64,000 bases of DNA from Meghimatium bilineatum (Eukaryota > Mollusca > Gastropoda > Stylommatophora > Philomycidae). Shown here in pieces: positions 9,991 through 22,200 of this stretch. Position numbers and translations under genes: made by a program. Positions within the stretch are counted from its first letter, which is position 1. Each line of letters opens with the position of its first letter. The notes beneath the pieces were generated by a model. It ran no database searches. It was given only the letters and a program-made list of their open reading frames with translations, and had not been told where the DNA came from. Location: the NCBI GenBank assembly GCA_034231615.1, contig CM067307.1, positions 7,495,013 through 7,559,012 of the forward strand, read 5' to 3'.

Positions 9991-10940
9991 CGAATAAGGA
10001 GGACCTGCTTTATAAAAATATGTGATAGACTGTATAGTTATAATATAATATATACTTGTAATATAAGACTTATAAATATTCTATATAGTTTTGTAAATAT
10101 TTCTGACTGTGACATGAAATATTGAAACACTATAGACATTTATGCAAATATTTATTTAAAATGTTTACAGTGTATTGTTCTGTAAATATTTTTACTTTTG
10201 CGAGTACATGTGTGGAACGATATCATCGTTCACATGAGCGAAAATAATTTTATAAACTAGAGTAGCAGACCACACCAAAGTTTCGAACAAAAGGACGTAA
10301 TCAAGCATAGATTGCAAGGGAGAAATACGGTTAAATGTGAGGACAACAATGGATCCCGTAGTATTGTCGGAAAACAATTTTCAAACACTGCCGTCATATG
10401 TTGCTGTGTGAGTATCGTATATTCTTTGTTTAGGAATGCCTTTTTGGTAGATAATTTGACTTAATTCTGCTGCTGTACTTTGTAAAATCATTTTACTTCC
10501 TGTTCTAATTTGTTTCCTTTAATTTGAACATAATTATCAATATTTTGTACTGGTGTTTGTGTGTGTGCATATAAACATTATTACTTTCACTAATTCAGTA
10601 TTTTTTAGAAATTGACGTAGAAGGATTACTTGAACTGCATCCACTATAGTTTTAAATGTATATATGGTCAAAGGTCATAGCATAAAAAAAATGTGAATTC
10701 ATTTTCATGTCTTAAATGGAAGTGCCTTACCAAAAAAAGGTTCATGTACATATCATTCATCATCTTTCATAAAGGGACTTAATTACAATTTTTATAATTG
10801 GTGGGAGTGGGTCTACTTTTGTGGAAAATTTTCGAAGCGTTGAATATGTGTATTTGTCCTATTTGTAATACTGATATTCAACCAATATTGTGTGATCTAC
10901 TTGATCCAGTTAGCTCCATGTATGTTTTGTTTTGTGGTTG
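9991..10940. other. AT-rich intergenic DNA without recognised features
   Basis: No exon, tandem array or conserved repeat was recognised. Short open frames here have no coding character. Confidence 0.5.
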
Positions 10941-11130
10941 TTCCAGTTTTATTTTACTGGGTTGGTTAGTTGGTTGCTGATCCAGCGGTCCATGGGCTCA
11001 TGTCTTTTGACCCGACGTCATTGTGTGATATATGCATGTGTTTGTGAACTGTTGATTTGCTCCATATAATGTGTTCCATTTATCTGGCCCTGAAGGGAGA
11101 AGCATTTTTCCTGATGTCGTCCATTGCTGG
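10940..11130 (-). mobile_element. LINE 3' region (eta family, related to 48240-48640)
   Basis: GCTGATCCAGCGGTCCATGG and the following CTCATGTC...TTGACCCGACGTCATTGTG are the reverse complement of the end of the plus-strand element near 48545-48610 (CATGAGCCCATGGACTGCTG). Non-coding remnant. The stretch from 11130 to 11890 has no recognised gene; an AATAAA at about 11781 follows no identifiable exon. Confidence 0.45.
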
Positions 11131-11889
11131 ACATTCAAAAAGTGGTGTCAACAATTTCACAGGGATAAGTAAAAATAAGGGGATAGGTGTGTAAACACGA
11201 AAAAATACAAATCACAATAAACAAGGCATTTTCAACGCGTGGAACCGTTAGGTCTTTGTCAAGAATATATTTTTTAAAATACAGTGAAAAACAGTAAAAA
11301 CAGTAAAAACAATGTTACCACCACAGAGGCACTAGATACACTATTGACATGTAACCAATATCAAATTCAAGGTGACAATGACGTACTTGTAAACATGTAG
11401 TCATGGAAACAGGTTTTGTTGAAAAGGGGATGTGATATTTTGTTATTACACTGTTGTTCTATTGTTACTGTTATCGACACACTGTTATTATATTTCTATA
11501 TTTTGATATTTCATTGTTTATTGCCGTTGTTATGTTGTAGCTAGTATTGGAACACTGTTATCGTTCTATATTTCAAAACTCCATTGCTTAATTCTGTTAT
11601 TATGTTGTTACTATTATTGATACACTGTTTGTCGATGACGTTTGATTGAACGTATGATGTACATTTCTTAAGTATAGATGTGATTCAACTAGCACTTTTT
11701 ACCGTATTTTTATACCTGTTTTTTAACCAACATGAACTTAATTTCTATCGATCTCTTTGATGTCATGTGCGCTTTCATGCAAATAAAGAATGTAACGTAA
11801 CTCTCGTTTTGTGTCGGAATTTATTTTTCTTCGGATAATTACCAGGATGAGGCACCGTTAGGAGAGCAAAAACATTTGTCATGCAACAC

Positions 11890-11990
11890 GTTTAGATAGA
11901 TACCGGGCTTGGACTTCTAGTTATCAGGAATAAAGAATATGGCTACTGTCTTCTTTCCCGGTAGGTGGTAGGAGGAGCCTAAGAAAAACT
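11890..11990 (+). mobile_element. SINE-like S1b, 5' part
   Basis: GGACTTCTAGTTATCAGGAA, AATATGGCTACTGTCTTCTT and GGTAGGAGGAGCCTAAGAAA match the block at 46415-46500 (AATAGAGCCACTATCTTCTT, GTAGGAGGAAACTAAGAAA). This is the 5' half of the family that shares a GAAGAAGAA tail. Confidence 0.45.
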
Positions 11991-12061
11991 GTGAACAATT
12001 CGTCACTGCACGTCATCTCTCAATTTCTTGAATTTTTTTTTACTTGTATCACATCGTCTCA

Positions 12062-13375
12062 TAAATGACACAGAGATGTAGGACAGTGGACATTGATGAC
12101 AGTGGATATATATGACATTGATGACAGTGAATATATGTGACATTGATGACAGTGGATATATATGACATTGATGACAGTGGATATACATGACATTGATGTC
12201 AGTGGATACTGATGACAGTGAACATTGATGACATTGATGACAGTGGATATATATGACATTGATGACAGTGGATACTGATGACAGTGAACATTGATGACAT
12301 TGATGACAGTGGGCATTGAAGACATTTATGACAGTGGTTACTGATGACAGTGAACATTGATGACATTGATGACAGTGAACATTGATGACATTGATAACAG
12401 TGAACATTGATGACATTGATGACAGTGAACATTGATGACATTGATGACAGTGAACATTGATGACATTGATAACAGTGAACATTAATGGCAGTGGACATTG
12501 ATGCCAGAGGACATTGATGACATTGATGACAGTGGACATTGATGACAGTGAACATTGATGACATTGATGATAGTGGACATTGATGACAGTGAACATTGAT
12601 GACATTGATGACAGTGAACATTGATAACATTGATGACAGTGAACATTGATGACATTGATGACAGTAAACATTGATGACATTGATGACAGTGAACATCGAT
12701 GACATTGATGACAGTGACATTGATGACATTGATGACAGTGGACATTGATGACAGTGACATTGATGACAGTGAACAATGATGACATTGATGACAGTGAACA
12801 TTAATGACATTGATGACATTGAACATTGATGGCATTGATGACAGTGGACATTTATGACATTGATGACAGTGACATTGATGACATTGAACATTGATGACAT
12901 TGATGACAGTGGACATTGATGACAGTGAACATTGATGACAGTGAACATTGATGACATTGATGACAGTGAACATTGATGACATTGATGACAGTGAACATTG
13001 ATGACAGTGAACATTGATGACAGTGAACATTGATGACAGTGAACATTGATGACATTGATGACAGTGAACATTGATGAAATTGATGACAGTGAACATTGAT
13101 GACATTGATGACAGTGAACATTGATGACAGTGAACATTGATGACAGTGAACATTGATGACATTGATGACAGTGAACATTGATGACATTGATGACAGTGAA
13201 CATTGATAACATTGATGACAGTGAACATTGATGACATTGATGACAGTGAACATTGATGACAGTGAACATTGATGACATTGATGACAGTAAACATAGATGA
13301 CATTGATGACACTGGACATTGATAACAGTGGACATTGTGGACAATGGACATAGATAACAAAGAGATGTAGGAATG
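12062..13375. repeat. 1.3-kb minisatellite of ATTGATGAC and AGTGAAC modules
   Basis: The array mixes a 9-bp module (ATTGATGAC) and a 16-bp module (GACAGTGAACATTGAT) in variable order. Because module sums shift frame without making stops, three overlapping minus-strand frames (12003-13435) stay open for hundreds of codons. Reading them as low-complexity protein (INVHCHQC...) is not supported by any start, splice or homology. Confidence 0.93.
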
Positions 13376-13446
13376 TGGACATTGCACCTTAGTCATTTTG
13401 TGGCGGAGAAGATAGATATGCAGGTGTGTCCACAATTAAGACATAA

Positions 13447-13700
13447 ATATGAGATAATTGGTCCAGAAGTGTGTATTGCACCCATAGCAGGATGTTGTGA
13501 TTGTAATTGGTCCAGAAATGTGTATTACGCCCCTGGCAGGACGTTGTGATTTTAATTGGTCAAGAAGTGTGTATTGCGCCCCTGCATGACGTTGTGATTG
13601 TAATTGGTCTAGAAGTGTGTACTTCGCCCCTGGCAGGACGTCGCGATTGTAATTTGTCCAGAAGTGTGTACTACGCCCCTGGCATGATGTTGTGATTGTG
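13447..13700. repeat. 49-bp minisatellite, 5 copies
   Basis: Five units begin AATTGGTCCAGAAGTGTGTA and contain CGCCCCTGGCAGGACGTTGT. Period counted as 49 bp. Non-coding. From 13700 to 14440 I see no gene; a polyA-like run lies at about 13780. Confidence 0.88.
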
Positions 13701-14439
13701 GAAGACTGCTGCACTTGAATGCCTCCTTTCGGGGACTAAACGCGCATCCATAGATCCCTCCCTCCCTTTACTTTTAAGAAAAAAAAATCATTTAAGAGCC
13801 TAGGTGGTGACTCGGTTACTGAACACTGATTTTGTCATACAGACTATAGGCTGTCATGTGTTGCCTGCGCACAGCTAAATGATTATTTCACAATCACCAT
13901 CTGTCATGCAAGTCATAAGAACTGACTAAATAGGTTGTGGTCAAGTCGGAAAGCAACACCTCATAATTTCAGCTGTGATGATACCTGCTAAAGACCCACG
14001 ATCGAAGAACTATACGTACCATGTCTCAGCTTATGGGAGGTAATCAGCCCGTTCCTCTACAACCTGTCTCTAAGTCACAAGAAAGTTATATGTTAAAGCC
14101 CGCTCCCATCCACGAGTAGAAGATTGCCCAGCACATGGCATCGGACCCTGGCTCCACATTGAGTAAAACAATCTTTTGTGCCTCGCGTAACTTCTGGAAA
14201 TATTTACCAGAAACAATCTCGCCAGAGAGATACCAATATGAAAGTGGGAGCGAAAGTGAAGCTGCACAGAGTGATACAAGGGATAAGAATGACAATAAGC
14301 AAACAAAATCAAGTAATTATTTTTTGAACAACCCGTAACGTGTTATGGTCATACATCAAATGACATATTCTTTCCACAACGTTGTCTTCATCGTGGAAAC
14401 TCTGAACGTCTCTCTGTTCTGTGTAAGTCTTTGCCAATA

Positions 14440-15350
14440 AACTGTACACATAAACAGTACTAACATACTGTACACATAACATACTAACATACTGTACACA
14501 TAGACAGTACTAACATACTGTACACATAGACAGTACTAACATACTGTACACATAGACAGTACTAACATACTGTACACATAGGGAGCCTTACAGTACTAAC
14601 ATACTGTACATATAGACAGTACTAACATACTGTACACATAGACAGTACTAACATACTGTACACATAAACAGTACTAACATACTGTACACATAGACAGTAC
14701 TAACATACTGTACACATAGACAGTACTAACATACTGTACACATAGAAAGTACTAACAAACTGTACACATAGACAGTACTAACATACTGTACACATAGACA
14801 GTACTAACATACTGTACACATAGACAGTACTAACATACTGTACACATAACATACTAACATACTGTACACATAGACAGTACTAACATACTGTACACATAGA
14901 AAGTACTAACATACTGTACACATAAACAGTACTAACATACTGTACACATAGACAGTACTAACATACTGTACACATAGAAAGTACTAACATACTGTACACA
15001 TAAACAGTACTAAAATACTGTACACATAGACAGTACTAACATACTGTACACATAGACAGTACTAACAAACTGTACACATAGACAGTACTAACAAACTGTA
15101 CACATAGACAGTACTAACAAACTGTACACATAGACAGTACTAACAAACTGTACACATAGACAGGACTAATAAACTGTACACATAGACAGTACTAACAAAC
15201 TGAACACATAGACAGTTCTAACAAACTGAACACATAGACAGTTCTAACAAACTGAACACATAGACAGTTCTAACAAACTGTACACATAGACAGTTCTAAC
15301 AAACTGTACACATAGACAGTACTAACAAAATGTACACATAGACAGCACTA
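14440..15350. repeat. 26-bp minisatellite of tandem mini-hairpins
   Basis: About 34 copies of a 26-bp unit with core ACAGTACTAACATACTGT. Each core is an inverted repeat (ACAGTA, six-base loop, TACTGT), so a single strand could form a row of small stem-loops. Right-hand units change TACTGT to AACTGT and the arms decay. Confidence 0.92.
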
Positions 15351-15374
15351 ACAACATCGAGGAATGAACTGGGC

Positions 15375-15750
15375 CAAATATTAACAAACTGTACCGACAT
15401 AGTATACCGACAAATTGTACCGACAGAGAGTACCAACAAATTGTACCGGCAAAGTGTACCAATAAACTACACCAACAAATTGTACCGGCAATGTGTTCCA
15501 ACAAACTTTACCAACAAATTGTACGGGCAGAGTGTACCCACAAACTGTACTAACAAATTGTACTTGCAAAGTGTACTAATAAACTGTATCATCAAAAGGT
15601 ACCAACAAACTGTACCAACAAATTTTACCGAAAGAATGTACCAAAACACTGTACCAAAAGAAAATTGTACCGGCATAGTGTACCAACAAACTGTACCAAC
15701 AAATTGTACCGGCACAGTGTACAAATAAACTGTACCAACAACTTGTAAAC
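15375..15750. repeat. Degenerate tandem repeat of AACAAATTGTACCGGC units
   Basis: Units of roughly 18 to 20 bp alternate ACAAACTGTACC and ACAAATTGTACCGGCAAAGT, continuing from the 26-bp array with a different unit. Both strands carry spurious open frames (15322-15797). Confidence 0.85.
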
Positions 15751-15869
15751 TTTGACAATAGAGTACTATAATCGCAGTCCAACCCCTGTTGCGACAATTA
15801 GTGATACCTGTGTCATTTCTCCCTTGGCTATGTTTATCATTTATTAATGTAAATATAATTATATTTAGT

Positions 15870-15912
15870 GTTAGGATTAGTTACGTAAAACATAACTAAC
15901 CCTAACCCAAAA
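15870..15912. repeat. Small inverted repeat with telomere-like CTAACCCTAACCC
   Basis: GTTAGGATTAGTTA and TAACTAACCCTAAC are inverted with one mismatch around a nine-base loop. The right arm continues as CTAACCCTAACCC, only two telomere-type hexamers. Confidence 0.4.
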
Positions 15913-15940
15913 AATGAATATTTTAATTAATTATTGATTA

Positions 15941-15946
15941 TTTATT
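15941..15946 (-). promoter_or_regulatory. Polyadenylation signal of GLIPR2
   Basis: TTTATT on the plus strand reads AATAAA on the minus strand, about 145 bases past the GLIPR2 stop codon. No better signal lies between. Confidence 0.5.
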
Positions 15947-16089
15947 GATATAATATTTAGATCAATTAACCACAAAATACGTGGGCAGACACTAACGGGA
16001 AACAAGAACGAAAACGGAGGTTGGATTGCAATCATAGTACCGACAACAGTAACAAACAGTAACAAATAATGAAAAATTCCAACTCATTT

Positions 16090-16250
16090 TTATTTTTTTT
16101 GAGGAAGAACATTTTTGTCGAAGGCTCCCTGCATATTTCCGGGTGGCTTGTAGTTCGCTACGTAGACATACATCCCGTGACTGCCACGTTCTGGGGAAAC
16201 ACCCGCGCCAATCTCTTGGCATTCCTTCCAAACAACCTGCGTGAAGTGAC
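16090..16250 (-). CDS. GLIPR2: GLIPR2 exon 4 (CAP1 and CAP2 signatures, stop)
   Basis: Minus-strand acceptor TTTTGTAG precedes 16250. The exon completes a Ser codon, then reads HFTQVVWKECQEIGAGV, ..., YVYVANYKPPGNMQGAF, DKNVLPQKK and stops (TAA at 16092-16090). The VLP ending is typical of GAPR-1. Confidence 0.94.
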
Positions 16251-19200
16251 CTACAAAATAGATCACCCAATACGATTACATGGTCATTTACAAAATCCAC
16301 TGAGCTCATTGGTATCATTCGTCAAAAGTGGTGCTATTTGACTTTTTTCGTGACTTTCATTGTTTACAATATGTACCGGTTTGTTTCATTGGTTACAATA
16401 TGTACCGGTTTGTTTCATTGGTTACAATATGTACCGGTTTGTTTCATTGGTTACAATATGTACCGGTTTGTTTCATTGGTTACAATATGTACCGGTTTGT
16501 TTCATTGGTTACAATATGTACCGGTTTGTTTCATTGGTTACAATATGTACTGGTTTGTGTCGACAACGAATAAAAATCATGAGAAAAATCAAATATCGTC
16601 ACTTTTGAAGAATATATGTCCACAGAAATGTATAATTAATGAGGGACTGTGCCAGTTAGAGGCAAAACGAAATGAGTAGTGTCAATTATTTCTTCTGTCT
16701 TTCGTCATTATTGCTCTTGTAAAGCTAGGAACAACGGCAAATAAAATATTCTGGACACATTAAAAGAATGACACCTTATTGAAGATCTTTCTTGAGGGTA
16801 AAGTCAAAGGGAAGCGATTAAGAGGTGGATAGAGATATAAGTAGGAGAATAACATCACAAGATGGACAGGTTACAGTTTAGCAGAGTGCAACACCAAAAC
16901 AAGAGACAGTGGATGTTGAAGTTCTGTTGCGGCCAGCCTTCGTTGAGAAGACGGCACTTGATGATGATGATAAGCTAGAAACACGGCTATGAAGTTTTGC
17001 TAGTCACTGGACACTCACATGATAACACATGCAAATCATTGTTGGATTTCAGTTTTACGCTGTGAGTAATTACTATTTCTAGTTGCTAACATATAAGAAA
17101 GTAATATATTAGTGCTTTTATATAAATAGGATAGCGTTTATAGAGAAAACAAGATAGCTTTTTTAAGATGGCTGATTAACAAGATCTACTAGTTAGTCCC
17201 ACCGTTGGCTGATTAACCCCTTGGTTACTTAACGTACAATTTGTGTTGTCATAAAGTTTAATGCAAGATCCATCAGTTGGTCACCACCATTGCCCCACCG
17301 TTGTCTGAGTAACAAGATCCACCAGTTGGTCACCACAATTGTCTCACCGTTGTCTGAGTAACCCAGTGTTTACGTGCAATTTGTGTTCTTAGCTAATGAC
17401 AAACACTGATGAGCCAACAGCGTAACCAGTTAGAAGTACTCGTTTCTCTAGTTAGTAATCAACGGCGTAACCAGTTAGAAGTACTCGTGTTTCTAGTTAG
17501 TAATCAACGGCGTAACCAGTTAGAAGTACTCGTTTCTCTAGTTAGTAATCAACGGCGTAACCAGTTAGAAGTACTCGTGTTTCTAGTTAGTAATCAACGG
17601 GCATAACCAGTTGGAAGTACTCGTATCTCTAGTAAGACCTGGTATCCAGAATTGTCACGTGATCGGGTGGGGACCCATGTTCGGATTTCGGTCGGTCACT
17701 ATTTATATACTTAGTCTCCTTGGCTATTTGTGGCAGGATATTCCTAGTATGTAAATAGTGACCAACCGAGGCCTAAACAATAACCTTTTCCAGCCCTTAC
17801 ACTTGACAAAAATTGTGGAACGTCCACCTGGGTTTAGAAAATAAACAAACAGCAAGGCTCATTCTTCGTCATAACGAGGCACATCATGGGGGCTTATAGA
17901 CGCAGACACAACTCTTGTCCACGAATATTTATCCACCTTCTTCGTTCTCCAAATTTCATTTATATTTCGCTATATCCGAATTTCAATCACTTCATCATCA
18001 GATATCTTACCGTCAGACAATCATCATCAGATATCTTACCTTCAGACAATCATCATCAGATATCTTACCTTCAGACAATCATCATCAGATATCTTACCTT
18101 CAGACAATCATCATCAGATATCTTACCTTCAGACAACCATCATCAGATATCTTACCTTCAGACAATCATCATCAGATATCTTACCTTCAGACAATCATCA
18201 TTAGATATCTTACCTTCAGACAATCATCATCAGATATCTTACCTTCAGACAATCATCATCAGATATCTTACCTTCAGACAACCATCATCAGATATCTTAC
18301 CTTCAGACAATCATCATCAGATATCTTACCTTCAGACAATCATCATTAGATATCTTACCTTCAGACAATCATCATCAGATATCTTACCTTCAGGCAATCA
18401 TCATCAGATATCTTACCTTCAGACAATCATCATTAGATATCTTACCTTCAGACAATCATCATTAGATATATTACCCTCAGACAACCATCATCAGATATCT
18501 TACCTTCAGACAATCATCATCAGATATCTTACCTTCAGACAATCATCATCAGATATCTTACCTTCAGACAATCATCATCAGATATCTTACCTTCAGACAA
18601 CCATCATCAGATATCTTACCTTCAGACAATCATCATAAGATATCTTACCTTCAGACAATTGTCATAAGACATCCTAAGTTCAAACACTCATCGTCAGGTA
18701 TCATAACTTTATCACTCAATCGTCAGAAATCACTTTATCACTCTATTATCACAAATTATAAGTTTAATAACTACATCATAAAATATCCTAACATCAAACA
18801 CTCCATCGTCAGATATCCTAACATCAAACACTCCATCGTCAGATATCTGCCGCCTACTTAACCGGCAGCCTACTTATTTATTTTTACTGTCTTGTTGTAC
18901 TTAACCTGCTGCCTACTTAACTTGCTGCCTACTTAACTTGCTGCCTACTTAACTTGCTGCCTACTTATGTATTATAACTCCTGTATATGTATTAAATATC
19001 CTAACATCAAACACTCCATCGTCAGATATCCTAATATCAAACACTCCATTGTCAGGTCAGATATCCTAACATCAAACACTCCATCGTCAGGTCAGATATC
19101 CTAACATCAAACACTCCATCGTCAGGTCAGATATCCTAACATCAAACACTCCATCATCAGATGTCCTAACATCAAACATCCCATCATCAGATGTCCTAAC

Positions 19201-22200
19201 ATCAAACACCCCATCGTCAGATGTCCTAACAGACATTCTAATATTGAAACATTCTATAATCATTCAGCATAACTTTGAAAAACCCAATCAATAAACATCC
19301 CAAACTTCCTCAAGCACCCAATTACAAACACATCCTTGATTCGATCACTTACTCGTGTTCATGGCGAAGACTGGATTTGAATAATTATAGTTTTCTATTT
19401 CTGCGTACCACATTTGGACAACTTCATCCCCTGCGGCAGAGAAAACTTTCCATTAATATATGATTTAGTCGGAAGTCAATGTACAGTTCATCCATGGTGA
19501 TAAACGAGATTTAGAGAGAGAATGTTTGTGTGTTCGTGTGTGTACTTGTGTGTGCGCCCACGCTTGTATGTTTGTGTGCGCGCGTGTGCGAATTATAAAA
19601 AAACTGGAATTGAGATCAACATCTTGAGAAAACATCCTCTGCAACATCAACTAACAGTTTAAAAAAAAAAAACATCCTGTGCAAGATCTTGAAAAAACAT
19701 GATGTTAGTACATCAATTAACAGGTTGAGAAAATATGATGTTAGTGCAATATCAATTAACATCTTGTTACATCCTAGCATTATATATTATGCACAACGGT
19801 TGTACCTAATACACTTGATATATACAGTAATCATATTTTTATCAGGGAAAAGCTTTAAAAAAAACCACAATAATCATCCAGTGTTACAATTTATTATAAA
19901 TCCAATGTTGATTTTCTTTTCTTTAAAGAGAATGACGAGGCTGAATTTCATTTCCAGGTTTACAAGATTTGAACGCCTTGTCAAATCTGGGCACATAACT
20001 AAAACTTGTATTATGAGTCGGACTCCACGTTACAAGCCTTGTCATATCTGGGCAAATAACTAAATCTTGTATTATGAGTCGGACTCCACGTTACAAGCCT
20101 TGTCATATCTGGGCAAATAACTAAATCTTGTATTATGAGTCGGACTCCACGTTACAAGCCTTGTCATATCTGGGCAAATAACTAAATCTTGTATTATGAG
20201 TCGGACTCCACGTTACATGCCTTGTCATATCTGGGCAAATAACTAAATCTTGTATTATGAGTCGGACTCCACGTTACAAGCCTTGTCATATCTGGGCAAA
20301 TAACTAAATCTTGTATTATCAGTCGGACTCCACGTTACAAGCCTTGTCATATCTGGACAAATAACTAAATCTTGTATTATCAGTCGGACTCCACATTACA
20401 AGCCTTGTCATATCTGGACAAATAACTAAATCTTGTATTATCAGTCGGACTCCACGTTACAGGCCTGGTTATATCGGGGCTATTTGCTGAAACCTGTTGT
20501 ATGAATTCTGACCACGCTACAAACCTTGTTATATCGTTTATACAAACTTGTATTATTAATTCTGACTCTACGTTTTGCAAACTGTTTCTATATTTATTTT
20601 TAAGATAAACGAGATTAGAGAATTATTGTTAAACAAGTTAATTTTTGTTACGTAAGACATCAAAACGTTTAAAGCCTTGTTCGAATATTCTAGAAAATTC
20701 TCCTGTAAGTTGGCACAGAAAATGCAAGAGGTTGTAAAGACTAACAATAATACTTCACGTTTCGTGGGACCACTTAGAATACCACACGTGCATCACCAGT
20801 GATCTGTGAATCAAAGTTGAGAAAATAGTCCCTCTAACTGTGAGCAGATAGTTCTTATAGCCGAAAACTTTTCTGTCAAAGATACAGGTCTCTCTTAGTT
20901 AGATTTCAGAGGCGACACCCGCGCTCATATAGTCTTGTGGCTTTCAAATGCGACATTATCCAAGAGTGACCACGTCCTGCCAGGATCGCAGAACACACTT
21001 CTGAGCCAACTATCTCAACATTCTTATGTTAGATTTGTTGACCCATCCGCAGTTTCGGTATATATAGCATACCCAGCAGTCTGCCACACAAAAATGTGCA
21101 ATATCCGCTGGCCTGCATCTCTTCGTCATCTACGAGGATAATTTGAAACAAGCGAACAAAAACATCTCCTTTGTTGTAATAGAAGATAGCAGTAAGAAAT
21201 TGAGACAAGATGTGACAATGATAATTTATTCATAGGTGACAGGTTGTGGCCCTATATCAAAACATTCATTTAGCGCCGCCTACGATGTGCCTAAAAAGAA
21301 GACAGTTGCACTATTCTTTGCCCTATACTTTAGTACAGCCCCGCCACACTGGGGTATATCCGCTGGTTTAAGCTATTAGTTATTCTTAGTTGTATCTCAT
21401 TTGACGATTTTTAGCGATTTCTATCACAAATGTTAACAGCAACATCTTACCTATTTCTATCACAATATCACAAATGTTAACAGCACCATTTTACCTATAT
21501 TTATCACAAATGTTAACAAACATCTTACCTATTTCTATCACAAATGTTAATAGCACCATCTTACCAGTGAGCAATTTACTGTGTGCTGCAATATTTTCCC
21601 CATTTCCTTTCCGCTTGTCTGCCGGACTATGCTCAAATTTGCCCTGTTTCGCTAAGTTCTCGGCCCAGCTCTGAGCCATAGAGTTCAATTCCCCGCTATC
21701 ATATACAAAAAAGATTAATGTAGCAGGAGAGAATTAGAGTGAATCTCTTCACCTCTCCCTCATCACCTTCCTGATCATTACTTTACAACTTACCATCAAC
21801 CTCTTCACCTCTCCATTTATAACAGTTCTGATGGAGGGGCTAATACGCACTCCATAGACAGAAGAGTTCAGAGAACAAAGTTTACTAAGAATAAAGAAAG
21901 TAGATTAATTATGGGAGTTTCCGACTTTTTGGTAGATCAGAATGGTATCCTATTCAAATTTTTAGAAATCAGATAAGAAAACTATTGAGCAATGGAGTAC
22001 TCCAACGAGGGTTAACCAAATGTCGTTATAGATTAGTTTTCGTGGGAAATTGCGTCAGTGTAAAATTTATTCTTAGGTTAAATTTAATTGATTGATGATG
22101 ACCTCAAGGTAAATAGAGCACATGGTAATCTCAAGTCTGACCATAGCATCCAAAGATCAGAAGAGTTTTAAGATGTGCATGATCAGATGGTAGATTGGAC

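Noticed and set aside
12003..13435. Three overlapping minus-strand frames of up to 381 codons, Cys/His-rich
   Set aside because: They are translations of the ATTGATGAC/AGTGAAC minisatellite in all frames; no start context, splice sites or family.
15870..15912. Interstitial telomere repeat
   Set aside because: Only about two hexamers; too short to be meaningful.
17886..18638. 250-codon frame with a seemingly hydrophobic start
   Set aside because: The frame is almost entirely the 29-bp array and lies antisense in GLIPR2 intron 3.
17993..18665. CRISPR-like regular repeats
   Set aside because: Units abut with no unique spacers, and the genome is eukaryotic; ordinary tandem repeats. The same applies to the other arrays.
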